From Trema orientale (Eukaryota; Streptophyta; Magnoliopsida; Rosales; Cannabaceae), in the NCBI GenBank assembly GCA_002914845.1, contig JXTC01000010.1:1237624-1301623 (forward strand): 64,000 nt of DNA, given 5' to 3'. Below, in pieces: positions 47,601 to 59,675 of the stretch. The translations under genes were made by a program, and so were the position numbers. The first letter of the stretch is position 1. Each line of letters begins with the position of its first letter. The notes under the pieces are model-generated. The model was not told the DNA's origin. It did not search any database and saw nothing but the letters and a program-made list of their open reading frames with translations.

Positions 47601-48178
47601 GATAGTAACATTTAGCTCCAACGGTCAAATGGTCGTACTGTAGTGGTCGACCACTAGTGGTAGACCATTTTAGGACTAGAAACCTGATTGGTTTCTTTGG
47701 TTCCTTTTTGGTCGATATTTTAAATCCCATTATTTTTCAAAAATTTTATCAGTAAAAATGGACTTTTTGAGGGAATTATGGCTAGATTAAAAATGATATT
47801 AATTTTCAAACTTCTAAAATAAAATAACCATTTTAACCTTAACATAGTTTGAAAAATCTTTTTAAAAGTATGAGAAAATTCTTTTGAAAGTATGAGCCAA
47901 TGCAAAGAGAATTTGTTAACTATGAACTAAATCAAATACAAGACAAAATATAAATATACCCTATCTAAGCATGGTCTTGTATCTTGATTGTCCATCTTCA
48001 AGCTTGATTATAATAACTCCAATATGCATCCATCTTCAAGCTTGATTCCTTGATCAACTTGAGTTAAAAATTTTAAAGCCATTTCACTACACACACAAGT
48101 TAAATCATTAGTACTAAATCAAATGTTTGTTATCTTCAAAATAAGAGTGAGTAAGATTAAAACCTCAATTTTCCAACA
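44632..48178 (-). repeat. 3' LTR of the Copia element, split by an insertion
   Basis: Without the insertion at 44777-46790 and its 5-bp duplicate the LTR is about 1528 bases, against 1537 for the other LTR. Matching blocks include CAACTTGTTTTGAGCTTTC and GTTGTTTATGACTC. The repeated GGTGCCAACCTCACC words at 47100-47280 are also present in the 5' LTR. Confidence 0.9.
44777..46790. mobile_element. 2.0-kb insertion inside the 3' LTR (possible solo LTR)
   Basis: It interrupts the LTR exactly between two halves that are contiguous in the other LTR. Ends are TGTTCGGGGTCGG and CACACCCAAAACA, i.e. TG..CA, with a 5-bp direct repeat AATAT at 44772-44776 and 46791-46795 (up to 9 bp, AACAAATAT, if the boundary is shifted). 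The interior has microsatellites (GA at 46349-46368, AT near 45880) and GGCGGTTGCAA, CCGACCATG words repeated several times. No coding was recognised. The last 130 bases resemble 21420-21545. Confidence 0.75.
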
Positions 48179-48192
48179 ATCTCTCCCTTTTT
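48179..48192 (-). promoter_or_regulatory. Polypurine tract of the Copia element
   Basis: On the minus strand this reads AAAAAGGGAGAGAT, directly before the 3' LTR that starts TGTTGG. It is the expected primer for plus-strand DNA synthesis. Confidence 0.8.
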
Positions 48193-50190
48193 GATGATGA
48201 CAAACATTGATTTATGAGATAAAAGAAAATATATAATAAGAATAAGAAAATATAAAGTTTGACAAGTTTACCATAATCTTTACCATATTTTAAGCTCCAT
48301 CTCAAAATATGCTTTGAGAAAGTAAAAGGAACTTTCTCCCCTTTTTTAACTCAATTAAACATCATAAGCATATTACGAGAAAATTAAAAATGTTTGCTAA
48401 ACAAAATTCTCCCTTTTAAAATAGGCACACTCATAAATAAATCCTTTTATGCTCATTTTCATAAATCTAAATACTTCTCCCCGTTTTAACATCATTAAAA
48501 AGATAGAAAACAATTTTCAAACTAGATGTCTTGCAAGGAACGAATCTTTCAAAATAAGCATAAGGTCGAGAAGAGTTTTATAATGCATAAAAATCTGAAT
48601 AGTTCTTAAAAATCTCTTTTATATAAACAGACACATATATATATATATTTAGAAAGGAGTAAGGATAAGAAATAAATAGAGATAAAAGGATAAAAAATAA
48701 ATAGAGATAAGTGTCCTTACCAAATCTTGAATGCTCTCCTTCAAAATATGCTTAATAAAAAGAGAGTGAGCTTCCCCTTAAACTTGTAAAGTATGCATAT
48801 TTTGAATATTTAAGCTCATAGATACCATTTGTTAAAAACAAAAACTCATAGATACCAATTGTATACAACTTGTTAAAAATTTAGCACATAGATATCTATT
48901 GTTAAAAAAAAAATTAGCTCAAGGATACCAATTGTTAAAAAGAATTTATAGATATCAATTGTTAGAAAAAAAATCAGCTCAATGATACCATTTGTGTGAA
49001 TAACTAAATTGATACCAATTAATTTAAATTAAAAATAAAGACCAAATTAATACCAAGGATTTTTAAGCAATCAAGAGCAATCATACAAAAAAAATATATT
49101 CTTCTCCCCATATTAGTTCACGATATTACTCTCTCTATTTGACTTTGAAACAAAAATATATGAAAGAGTAATACACAAATAATTTTCTCCAAAAAATATT
49201 ATGACAAATTAAACGATAAGGAGATAGGGAGGAATCAAGAATTGAACATTCTTCAAAATAAGAATAGCAATGTCAAACATAGGATTGAACAATAATATGA
49301 TACTAAAATAAGAGCATTCTTTTTATTTTTAGCAAAACCTCTTCTATTGATAATAAGTATGACAAATATAGCATCTTCAAAATAAAAAAAGTTGCATCAA
49401 ATCAAGATCATGAAAGCTCTAAATCTTAATATTTCACTTATTTAGAACAATTTCTCCAAGTATAATCATCATAAAGTATAGGAGAAATTCTAAATCATTC
49501 AAGCATAATAGTGAAATAATTTTCTTTTTTTTTTTTATTTCCATCTAACTATAAAGAGCACATCAATAAGGATGCATTCAAAAGATATATGATCAATTTA
49601 GCACAAGCAAATCATAAATATGCTCCCCCTCAATATATGAATCATGATCAAAATGTCAATAACCAAAGTAAGAAAAGATCAATAATATATATGAGAGATA
49701 TCAATGCCAAATAGTAGAATCATAAGCATAAGGCATTCAAACTAAGAGACACATTCAAGACAATAATTTATTTGATCATTAATTCATTGAAGCTTAAAGC
49801 ATGATAATTCAAGTTTTGAAAGCTAAAAAGAACCTCAAATGTGATATTCATTAAATAATTTGTTCTCATAAAGAATTATGTGCAAATATTCAAAATGACA
49901 AAGTCACGAAGTATAATCATTGAATTCAGGTAATATGTCATTTTGAGTTCAAATGCATCACCAATATAGATAAAATAATTCAATTAATTATAAATGGTGT
50001 TTGTCATGTAAAAACTATCAAGCATTTGTACAAATATAAGAGTTTAAGCAATATGCATTGTGCAAGCAATTTGAATCATATATGAGCAATTTATGTATCA
50101 ATTAAATTTAGACATAAATAAATGAAATCATCCACACCATCATTCCACAAGCTCTTCATCTTCTTTATGTTGAGGTTGGATTTAATCGTC
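48193..50190 (-). other. 3' non-coding part of the Copia internal region
   Basis: AT-rich, no reverse transcriptase motifs. Around 48810-49010 a degenerate tandem repeat of AGATACCAATTGTTAAAAA-like units is present. Elements of the SIRE group often carry a long segment between pol and the 3' LTR; here the real pol is mostly lost as well. Confidence 0.6.
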
Positions 50191-50214
50191 ATCTTTGATT
50201 TGTCTTTAAACTCT

Positions 50215-50530
50215 AATCATTCAAGCTTAATACCATACCTACAACAATATTATCTATGCTTTTCTCCTTAAAGGAGTCATTAGTTTCCTCAAGTACCACA
50301 TGCATAGATTCATCTACTACTCAGTTTTTTTGTTGAAAAACTCTCTTTATGCATTACTAGTAGTAGAGTAGCCAAGAAAAGTTCCAATATTGGATTTTGA
50401 AATAATATTTTCAAGCTGTCTTTGGTTTTTTTTTTAAAAAGAACAAAATATTTGCATCCAAAGACTCTAAAATAGCCAATATTAGATTTTTTTTGTTTAT
50501 AATTTCAAAACTCACAATGGTATTTTATTC
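50215..50530 (-). pseudogene. Copia integrase C-terminal remnant
   Basis: On the minus strand, in shifting frames, the text reads FRCKYFVL, NIGTFLGYSTTSNA and later MHVVL-like residues, corresponding to the FGC.CF.LN, GIFLGYS.TSKAYR and HVVFDE block after the integrase core of Copia elements. Stops and indels interrupt it. Confidence 0.65.
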
Positions 50531-50789
50531 AAAATAACTTTAATCAACACCCAATTTAAAACATCACAAATAGTGTTGACAACTTTGGTCCTAAGAAAAT
50601 ATTTTCGCAAAACATTTGCTTTCGACATAATTAAGGCCATTTTGAAACCAAAAAAAATCATGTAATTAAAAAAAATTAATCAAAAAACAATCTAATTTGT
50701 TCAAAATTTCTAATTAAACATTTAAAAGATTAAAACAAACTTCAATAACCAAATCACATAATTGACAAGAATTAAACATATTAGATTTC

Positions 50790-50960
50790 TAGCAAGATAT
50801 TCTCAAAGATAGGTAAGGAATTATTATCGATATTATTTATGCCAATTATCTTACTTTTTGTGTTGACTCCAAAAATGAAATATCCACCATCATTCCTTTG
50901 TGAAAGTTAAAAGCTTAGTGAAGTCATTTGTTTTGTTCTTGGAGCGCCCACTTTCTTGCT
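50790..50960 (-). pseudogene. Copia protease / GAG-pre-integrase remnant
   Basis: The minus strand gives KQMTSLSF, then GGYFIFGVNTKSKIIGINNI, then FENILL. This follows the pattern around the DSGCSRHMTGD protease site and the pre-integrase domain (FGDNSKGKIIG). The catalytic DSG is no longer readable. Confidence 0.6.
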
Positions 50961-50984
50961 TATACCTACAACAAAGATTCAAAT

Positions 50985-52298
50985 TTAGATTTTTGGTACC
51001 CACTTAACTTTGGATTCTTGGGGGTTAGTCTTTGAACTCTTTGGTACCCATTGTTGTTTGATACCAAAATACGCATTTTTCTGGACAAAGCATGAGAAAC
51101 TAGTACGTCCATCTTGATTATAATAAGTACATGTATGTTTAGTATTACTAGCTCTAGCTTTCACAAAGTAATTTTTGAGGAATTTTTGTTTTATAGAAGA
51201 TTTGTACCCAATACCTCCTTTGTCAAAAACGTATTTTTGTCCACTAAGCATCATATTAGAATTTATCTTTCCATTTGTGAATTTGTGGACAACTTTAGTC
51301 AAATTGGAAATTTTGTCATTCAAGGAAACATTTTCATTTAACAAAATGTCACAATTGTAACAAGGTAAATTTGTGTCCTTTTCTTTTGTAAGCTCTTCAA
51401 CTATTTTTGACAAACTAAGAATTTTTTTTTTTTTTGAGAGCATTATTTTTGAAAATGAGTTTTTCATAGTTTTTGTGTAAATCATTAAAGTCACTCAATA
51501 GATTTTCATATGATAAATCACCATCACTATCATTTTCACTAAACTCATTACTTGTGTCACTAACATCATGAAATTTATTTTTAGGTTCAAGTGAGCTTAC
51601 CTCATTTTCTATTGCCATGAAGCATATGTTGTCTTCTTGATCTCCTTCATTGCTTTCTTTCATCAAGATTTCATGTGTCATGAGCGAACCCATGAGTTCT
51701 TATAGAGGAAGTTTGGTGAGATCCTTTGCTTCTTGAATTGCCACCACTTTGTTTCTATATGCTCTAGGAAGACTCCTAGGCACTTTGTTCACCAAATCTA
51801 TGTTAGAAAATGATTTTCCAAGAGCATTGAGAGAATTAATAATGGTAGTGAATCTAGAAAGTATTTGTGCAATAGTCTCATCTTTATGCATCTTGAATAA
51901 TTCATATTGGTGAGTAAGAATATTGATTTTTATCTCTTTCAAAGAATTTGTGCCTTGATATGTCACTTCAAGCATATTCTATATATCATGAGCATTTGTG
52001 GCTTTTTCAACATTATTGAATATATCTCTATCCATACCACAAATCAAAATATGCATAGCTAGGCAATTTTATCATTTACATCATATTCATCAATTTCTTT
52101 ATCAACAAACTTATCACCAAGCTTTTTCTTAAAAACAAATAGACCTTTAATAACAATATGCCATAAATCAAAATCTAAAGATTGTCGATATATAAGCATT
52201 CTACTTCTCCAATAATTAAAATTGGTTCTATTGAAAAATAGTGGTCTAGTTGAAAACCCCTCATTTGAAAGATTTTGAAAATTATTTGGGTATGCCAT
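50985..52298 (-). pseudogene. Copia gag pseudogene
   Basis: Starts at the first ATG inside the element (MAYPNNFQNLSNEGFSTRPL), 51 bases downstream of the LTR edge on the minus strand, and runs through a UBN2-type gag domain (ETIAQILSRFTTIINSLNAL at 51775-51875) to a zinc-knuckle region at about 51080. The knuckle reads CTYYNQDGRTSFSC, where the second Cys and the His of a CCHC motif are replaced by Tyr and Arg. At least three frame breaks divide it (near 52059, 51700 and 51490). Confidence 0.8.
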
Positions 52299-52330
52299 CT
52301 CAAGGCGGTTAGGCCTTTAAAATTTGAGCA

Positions 52331-52347
52331 CCAAGCTCTGATTCCAA
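52331..52347 (-). promoter_or_regulatory. Primer-binding site (initiator tRNA-Met)
   Basis: The minus strand reads TTGGAATCAGAGCTTGG, one base from the usual plant Copia site TTGGTATCAGAGC, placed one base inside the 5' LTR. This fixes the element's direction. Confidence 0.9.
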
Positions 52348-52348
52348 T

Positions 52349-53885
52349 TGTTAGGAATTATTAGCCCAAGATTGACTACTTAAGAGGGGGGTGTATTGGG
52401 TTTTAAAACTTTTGCGGAAACTTTTTAACTATTTAAAACCATAGACCACTATTTTTAAACTTTGAAGCTAAATCAATAATAATAACAAATATATAACAAT
52501 AATATCAAGGCAATTAAGCACAATAAATATCAAACACACAATCAAATAGTTTGCATTAAAATAAAGAGTGTAGGGATAGAGAATATACAAACTCGATTTT
52601 TATGAGATTCGACAAACACGACGGTCTGCCTACATCCCCGGCCCTCGGCAACTTGCTTTTAGCTTTCCACTATCAGATCAAGATTATGGGCTTAACCGAC
52701 CCTTGTACAAACGGAGTGAATTCTTCTTAGGCATACCCTAGCCTTTACAATAGTCTTGACTCCAGCTCTATCACGCCTAACCTCGGATTGTTTTGACTCC
52801 GGTGCCAATCTTACCTATACCGAGTTGTTTAGATAATGGTGCCAACCTCACCAATACACAGATTGTTTAGATTCCTGTGACAACCTCACCTATGCACGGG
52901 TTGTTTATGACTCCGGTGTCAACCTCACCTAAATTGGGTTGTCTATGACTCTGGTGCCAACCTCACCTCAACTCAAATTATTTTTCAATAAAAGAGTGAA
53001 CACACTCAAGAACTCTCCTCTCAAAAGTAATAAATACACTTTTGGCTTAGGAAATTTGAGAACAATACAATATAAATACTTTAAGATAGGCTCAATATGA
53101 TTTGAAAGTTAAAGTTGAGTAAATGAGAGCTTTTGTACTTAGAAATTGATTGGAAATCAATGTAGGTTTATGTTCTCTGGTTCTAAGTCATCAAAATTGG
53201 CTCTATTTATAGATACCTTCAAAAACTAGCCATTTTCGACCGTTACTGGCTGTCTGCCAGAAAAGTGGTCGACCACTTTCAAAAGTGATCGACCATTTTT
53301 ACTAGCTGTTGGAATCTGATAGTGACATTTAGCTCCAACGGTCAAATGGTCGTGCTGTAGTGGTCTACCATTTTAGGACCAGAAACCACTGATTGGTTTC
53401 TTTGGTTTTTTTTTGGTCGATATTTTAAATCCCATTATTTTTTAAATATTTTATCAGTAAAAATGGACTTTTTGAGAGAATTATGGCTTGATTAAAAAAT
53501 GATATTAATTTTCAAACTTTTAAAATAAAATAACCATTTTAACCTTAAGATAGTTTGAAAAATCTTTTTTAATAGTATGAGAAAATTCTTTTGAAAGTAT
53601 GAGCCAATGCAATGAGAATTTGTGTGCTATGAACTAAATCAAATACAAGACTAAATATAAATATGCCCTATCTAAGCATGGTCTTGTATCTTGATTGTCC
53701 ATCTTCAAGCTTGATTATAATAACTCCAATATGCATCCATCTTCAAGCTTGATTCCTTGATCAACTTAAGTTAGAACTTTTAAAGCCATTTCACTACATA
53801 CTCAAGTTAAATCATTAGTACTAAATTAAATGTTTGTTATCTTCAAAATAAGAGTGAGTAAGACTGAAACCTCAATTTTCCAACG
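52349..53885 (-). repeat. 5' LTR of the Copia element
   Basis: A 1537-base LTR, TG at the 52349 side and CCAACG at 53885, where the expected final A has become G. It is colinear with the 3' LTR over its whole length, with many point differences, so the insertion is not very recent. Confidence 0.9.
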
Positions 53886-53890
53886 CAACA

Positions 53891-54370
53891 CAACTTCCTA
53901 GCCCACCCATTCGAAGAGAAGCTGCTTTTGCAATTTCTAATTATTTATATTTTTTCGTAATTTTATATAATTTGGCATTTGGCATAATTAGTAATAATTT
54001 GTACATTCGTTGGCACAACACTAACATTGTAAAAACTCAAAATTTTCAAGGATATTCTAGTTATTTTTTTGCCTTTAAAATATAATAAAAAATTTTTAAA
54101 AATATTATATTTTATATAAGTGGTGGGACACACTTTATTTTTAAATAAACTCCCTTCTTTTCTTTCTCTCCCACACCCAACAATCTCTCTCTCTCTCTTT
54201 CTTTTTCTTTTTTTTTCTTTTCTTCCTTTTTTTTTCTTCTTCCTTCGTCTTCTTCATAAACTCTCAACTCAAAATAGTCATCACAAATCACCACCATAGA
54301 CCGTAGGTCCAAGCCTTCCCTGACCGGCGCCGACCCTTATCAACTGCTGGTTTCCGGCAAATTAGTTCCG
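53891..54370 (-). repeat. LTR-like repeat family R, fragment, minus orientation
   Basis: A pyrimidine tract at 54150-54250 followed by CGGCGCCGACC and TTTCCGGCAAATT near 54330-54365 copies the layout of 39430-39560. The open frames here reflect the CT-rich repeat. Confidence 0.4.
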
Positions 54371-54374
54371 GTAA

Positions 54375-55810
54375 GTGATAGTTAGAATGTAAAACTATAA
54401 AATCACATACTCCCATACAAGTGTACACCGTCACAAGTAATATAGATATAGAAGTAGTATGTCGAACCTACAAGGATTGATTTCTAATTCAATGCTAAGT
54501 ATCAAAAATATCTCAACCCTAACTCTATCCAAACAAACAATATATAGAATTTGAAGAATTAAAACCAAGGAAACTAAATTATCATGTAAAATAAATGAAA
54601 GTATTGAATAAGAAAAATATCTAGGTTTACTAATTCCCCAACCTTCCTTTAAACACATAATCTCCCAATTTCCCTTTTACATTAATTAATATACTAGAGT
54701 TATCAATCGAGAATTCAAATGTAGTCACAAACTCCTTTTCAAGACATAAATGAAAATACCTAGACAAGCTAATACACTACTCCTAATATAAATTGACTAG
54801 ATTTATTAAGTTCAGTTATTCTCATACAAAAGTTGCACAAGTCACATAGATATCTTCCTATCTTATGCAAACTCACCCCACATTAGGTGATCTTATATTA
54901 TTCTACCTATGTCTAAACCTAAATTTTCCTTCCCAAGTTCATAAAGGTTTCACTCAACAATCTATTTAGTGATCAATTAAATAGAAGAAATAAGCATAAG
55001 ATAAAATAAATAACTCAACAATGGATTAGATTAATAAAAGAAGAGAAAAATAAATAAATAAAAGATACTAGATTGGCTCACATATTGAAACTAGATAAAG
55101 AAAGATTTAGTTTATAATATAAATTAAGAACAATAATATCATAATATAATAAATTCAAGAAATACAAAATCAAACAGAGAAAAGTTAAATAATTCCCCCT
55201 AAGAAAAGCTTGAAGGTATTCATGGAGGCTATCAAGCTCCTTCTCAAAAGTTGGTTCTTGTTCTCTTGTTTCCTCTCTCTAGGATTTGCTCTCAATTATA
55301 CTACTCTCTAAATATAAAAAATACAAAGAAAAACTCACAAAAAAATGAGGAAAAGATGGTATAAACAAAGAATAGTGTTGATGTTATGGATGAAATCAAA
55401 AAATGGAGGTTTAGAGTATATTTTCTTCTTCTTCTTCTTCTTCTTCTTCTTCTTTTTCTTCTCCTTTCATAGTTGCCTTCCTTTCTTTCTCTCTATCCCC
55501 ATATGCCTATTTCAACCCCAAAGATAGGGTTTTAAAGACGTGGCTCTTGCAAACCTAAGGCAAGCTAAATCTGAACTTTTGGATCGTCAAAAAGTAAATC
55601 TCAGCCATCAATTATTGACCAAGGATGTAGGAGGTGGCTCCGTGGCGCTATTTTTGGCATAGCAACACTAAAACATCCCGAGAATTGGTGTTGTGGTGCC
55701 ATTTTTGGCGCTGCAGCACCACTTTTTTAGTGGTTTGGCACCTCTATTTGGATTTTTACCCTAAAAAGCAGATTTCTAATTTTACCCTTTTGAGTATAAA
55801 CAACTTTCTC
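54375..55810 (+). repeat. High-copy repeat family D, copy 3
   Basis: Begins with ACAAGTGTACACCGTCAC then AAGTAATATAG and CGAACCTACAAGGATTG. It shares with copy 2 the blocks AATCTCCCAATTTCCC/ATTAATATACTAGAGTTA, AGGTGATCTTATATTATT and the GCGCTGCAGCACCA words near 55710. A TTC trinucleotide run lies at 55421-55452. The copy is cut off at about 55810 by the LTR-like sequence that follows. Confidence 0.55.
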
Positions 55811-57530
55811 TTATATGCAATTATGATATTTGCTAGATTAAGCTATCTTAGTTAAATAGTTTATTTATCTGAAAAAGATTCCATGACTTTATATGTGTAT
55901 AAAGAAACAAACATGATTAAGTATTAATTATGGAGAGACTTGTTTCTTTATCTAAGTCTAAATGAAGTAGCTCACAATCTATGAATAAAGATGGAATACT
56001 TTATTTACTATAGATTGTAGTGTTTGTCTATCTTAACGGGAATGATGTGTCTCAAATCATTGAAGTACGTGACTTCTGATAGAAATACTAATACAATATA
56101 AACAAGTTATATGTATTGAACTGGACCAGGTAATATAAAGAATTGGAGTGTCGTAACTCAATTCTTATATTACCATAAACTAGCTCTTAGTATATAGATC
56201 TTAATCCTTGATATTTGACTAGACTTGCTTTCATGGGTTATAGCTTTTTAATTTGTTAAAAGACTAACCTCTATGAAATTAGAGGTGAACTCTGGCATAT
56301 TGCAGGTTACGGCTTATGAATTGATGGGAACACCAAATAGTTAAGGACACTATTTGGTGTTCCCATCAAGATTCATGGAATAATTAAATCTAAGATCTTA
56401 GTATTCACTTTATGAATTGGTTGATAATTTTGTCTAAATGACCATTGAGAGCAAAATTATCGACAATATTATTCCTTGATAGAAAGATGGTAACTTAAAA
56501 GTAAATATGTGTTGGAGGGATATTACGGTAATTTCACCTATCCAACTATGGCATTATATAGGGATTTTATATGTAGTATAGAATATGCTAGATGGATTGG
56601 TTAATCAAGATTAGTTGATTAAATCTCTATAAAAGGCATGATATTTAATCTAAGAATGCAGTATTGGATTTTTAGTGGAGTGTCCCTTTACAAATAATAT
56701 TTATATAAATACCATAATAAGCGTTATAATGTATTTATCATATTATTGGAGCTTAGATTATTTGGATCTATTAGGTCCCTTGTCTAGCTCAATTAAGCTC
56801 ATTAATTGGTTGGTGGTATTCTTGAAATTAGTTTCATGAAACTGTGTAAAATAATGATTCTACATAGAAGTTGGTATTTTTATAAATAAGTTACATAAGT
56901 TGGACATATTTATAAAATTATACCCAAAACCCAAATTGGAAAACAAGCCCAATCCTAGTTGAACTAAGGTTAGTAGTTTTGGGTCCCATATATATAAGAC
57001 ATATGAGGAAAAAACTGTATAGTAACACTAAGAGGTACTACACATATAAGATACAGGGAGAGAGAGAGAATTCGGCCACCTTAGGCTAAGAGAGGAGAGA
57101 AAAAGTTTCCTGCAATCTCACGGTCTCATCTCACGTCCCGTTGTTTCAAAAGATCAAGAAGGTGTTCTTGATCGTTCTCCAACGAAGGATTTAACTTGGT
57201 GCACACTCACCTCATCAACCAAGAGCAAGAGTATAGACAAAAAGATCTAGGGTTGGAGATTTGATCACCATCTACAAGGAGATCAAGGAGGAGCACGCTA
57301 CAAGAGGTAAACCCTAATCTCATCTATAGGGTTTTGTATCTAGATTTGATTTATGCAGTAGGTGATCCTGTATATAATGCATGTATGTTATATGGTTATA
57401 AAAACTATTTTTATGTAAAAATTTTAAAATCTAAATCTACTAATTTTTCCGCTGCGTTAATGACATGATCATGTATTTTCCATATTTGCATGTATGCATG
57501 ATTTTCCTAAGTGTTAGGTCCAAATTCCAT
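55811..57530 (+). mobile_element. Probable solo LTR (Copia-like)
   Basis: Sequence that interrupts family D copy 3. The second half has the look of a transcribed LTR R/U5 region: TACACATATAAGATACAGG, then GAGAGAGAGAATTCGGCCAC, CTAGGGTTGGAGATTTGATC, AACCCTAATCTCATC, and close to the end TTTTTCCGCTGCGTTAATG, a motif common near the 3' end of plant Copia LTRs. Ends and target duplication were not pinned down, and no internal coding region follows. Confidence 0.5.
56321..56369. repeat. Perfect hairpin, 20-bp arms, 9-base loop
   Basis: TTGATGGGAACACCAAATAG is followed by TTAAGGACA and then its exact reverse complement. Adjacent bases (ATGAA and GATTCAT) extend the pairing with one bulge. It is inside the probable solo LTR. 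Confidence 0.9.
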
Positions 57531-58640
57531 TAGCCTCGACTTCCAAGGTGCACTATTTCTTTGTCTGAGCTCTGATTTGCCTCATTTTCATTGCGTTACG
57601 ACCGTATCAGATTCAACTTTGATTCTAATAGTTTGAAAATTCATTTCTAGGGCACTAATTGATCTTAATTTATATAAAATACCCTTGTTTCATTCTCTTA
57701 TCCATACAAATAAAAACAACAAGAAAACCACTTGAAACAACTTAATTGAAACAAGAACATAGCAAAATTTAAGGTATAATAGCACTGGGTAACTCCAATT
57801 TTATGAAATTAACACAACCCTAAACTTAAGATTTTGCTAGTTCTAGTGCAAAAGAAAAAGAAAAACACCTAGAAACACACAAGAGGTAATGCACTAACAC
57901 TGATAATTTCTAATTGGTTCTTCAATACTCATATAATAACATAACTTAAAGAAAAGTACAAATATTGGCTAGGTATTAAGAATAACTTAAGAACATGTCC
58001 CATCTCCTATCAAATTTCCCGTGTGTATGTGTGAAAATACCTTTCTCTCATCATTATGTTACATCCGGATAAGTTTATGCAAACATATATTAAGCACAAA
58101 GTCTCAAAGGTAACAATCAAGTTTCATAAGTTTGCTTTTCAAATCCATCTTCACTAATATAGATAAACACAACACCAAGGATCAAAAGGTCTTCATCAAG
58201 GTTATATGGGCTTAGGTGAAGGTATGATGTTTTGGATAAAGAAGCTCAAATCACTTTTAAGCACATTAACTCTAGGACTCATGTAGATCTATTCTTTCAC
58301 ACACCATGTAACGTGAATAAAATCAAATTTTCTCTTTCTTCTATCAATACATAACCAAACACTTTTTCTTTTTTTTCTTTTTTTTTTTAATTTTATTTTT
58401 GGTTGAGTTGTACACCCCAAAGCTTGTTTCTTTCTTTCATGCACAAATGTGTAAAGTTTTTTTTTTCTTACAATTAGGGCCTACCAAATGTGGTTTCTTG
58501 GGCCTATTTTCCTTTTGGTAGTTTTCAAAACATGAAACCTAATCCAAATCCAGTACCAAGTTTGGAGTTTAGTAGAGAATTACCACTTTTTCAAATATTT
58601 AAACTAAATTTACCACAATAATTAGATTCTACTATTTATA
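57531..58640. other. Repeat-like intergenic DNA
   Basis: AT-rich sequence with TTTTTCTTTTTTTTTT runs and TTGTACACCCCAAAGCTTG, typical of the non-coding part of large retroelements, but no motif that assigns it. No open frame of note. Confidence 0.35.
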
Positions 58641-58875
58641 GGAGGGAATTAGTCAAGAATGCGTCAAGAATTCATCAAGAATGCATTAAGAATCCTTCAA
58701 GAATCCATCAAGATTACCCCTTACGTCAATATTCTGTCAAGAATTCATCAAGAATCTATCAAGATTATCAAGAATCCATCAAAAACTCTTTAAAATCGCT
58801 GCTGATGTCAAGAATTCATCTAGAATCTATTAATATCGTTAAAAATTCGTCAAAAATTCATCAAGAATTTATTTT
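58640..58875. repeat. Minisatellite of TCAAGAATYCA units
   Basis: ATCAAGAATTCATCAAGAAT-type words are repeated about 15 times with variation (GCGTCAAGAATTC, ATCAAGATTA, CAAGAATCTATC). Unit length is 10-11 bases. Confidence 0.8.
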
Positions 58876-58910
58876 AGAAAAGTGACATAGAAGTAGACTT
58901 GATTTAAAAC

Positions 58911-58924
58911 GGGGGGGGGGGGGG
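58911..58924. repeat. Poly(G) tract, 14 bases
   Basis: Fourteen consecutive G between AAAAC and AGTGAC, just after the minisatellite. Long G runs are rare in this AT-rich window. Confidence 0.95.
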
Positions 58925-59149
58925 AGTGACGTCAGTCTTTTAATGTTTTTTAAATCTCAGCTCAGAAACGTCTCTCCCAATTCTGTATTCACATACAAAC
59001 CCCAACCAGGAAGGTTGTCATTGCCGAGTACCAGACATAAAAACTGAATCCCCTATCACTAAAAAAAAAAAGGGAAACATAATAAAAAATAATAAATAAA
59101 TGAAAATAAAAAAAGAAATAAAAAATATGAATCCGAGTAGAGAAACGAA

Positions 59150-59475
59150 CCCTATGGCCGCCTCTATTTCTATCTCCGATGGTCCCTCTGTCCCGATCCC
59201 TCATCTCCGCTGCTGTCTCTCATCCATCTGAGTAGTACTCTCTCTTTTTTCCAACCAATATATGATTCCTTTTGTCTAATTCTTTTTGTCTCTCACCTCT
59301 GTATTTTGCTGAGTCTTTTGATTTCCTAGCAAAGTATGATTCTTTTTGTATCTCACTTCTGTATTTTGCTCTGAGTCGATTGAATTCCTTTATGATTTAA
59401 AATTTTTATTTCTTTTATTTCTTTTTCCCTTTTTTCCCCCTATGTCTTCTGTTTAGCTGGCTGAGAATCTCAAAG
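59150..59475 (+). promoter_or_regulatory. Probable 5' leader exon of the F-box gene
   Basis: A CT-rich, relatively GC-rich stretch (ATGGTCCCTCTGTCCCGATC, CTCATCTCCGCTGCTG) ending at CAAAG|GTAAAA. The donor pairs with the acceptor TTTCCTTTTCAG at 59609-59620 to give a 145-base intron in the 5' UTR. This is inferred from splice signals and composition. Confidence 0.4.
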
Positions 59476-59675
59476 GTAAAAAGTGGATTTTTTTTTTAGC
59501 GTTTTTCTGTTCTTTATTTGATTTAATTTGAATAATCAGTCAATAAGGGAAGCAGTCTAAGTTAGAAGATATAACCGAACTAAGAAAAGATATATATATA
59601 TATATATATTTCCTTTTCAGATAAGTCCTCAAGAAGATAAGTAAAGAAATAAAAAGAGGAGGACCTCATCGAAGC

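Larger units (their letters stand above)
44632..53885 (-). mobile_element. SIRE-type Copia LTR retrotransposon, degenerate, minus strand
   Basis: Two LTRs that align block by block (52349-53885 and 44632-48178) begin TGTTAGGAATTATTAGCC and end CCAACA or CCAACG on the plus strand. Outside them lies the 5-bp duplication CAACA (44627-44631, 53886-53890). A primer-binding site complementary to initiator tRNA-Met lies next to the right LTR and a purine tract next to the left LTR, so transcription runs right to left. Gag, a protease/pre-integrase remnant and an integrase C-terminal remnant are visible in that order; integrase core, reverse transcriptase and RNase H are missing. The gag start and the integrase tail resemble the SIRE/Maximus lineage. 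Confidence 0.9.

Noticed and set aside
51114..51360. Two overlapping plus-strand frames inside the Copia element
   Set aside because: They are antisense shadows of the gag pseudogene, whose zinc-knuckle and gag motifs are on the minus strand.
54112..54312. 66-residue minus-strand frame rich in Lys, Glu and Arg
   Set aside because: Arises from a CT-rich tract on the plus strand that belongs to a repeat.
55420..55460. Poly-Phe/Ser frame
   Set aside because: A TTC microsatellite in family D copy 3; no gene context.
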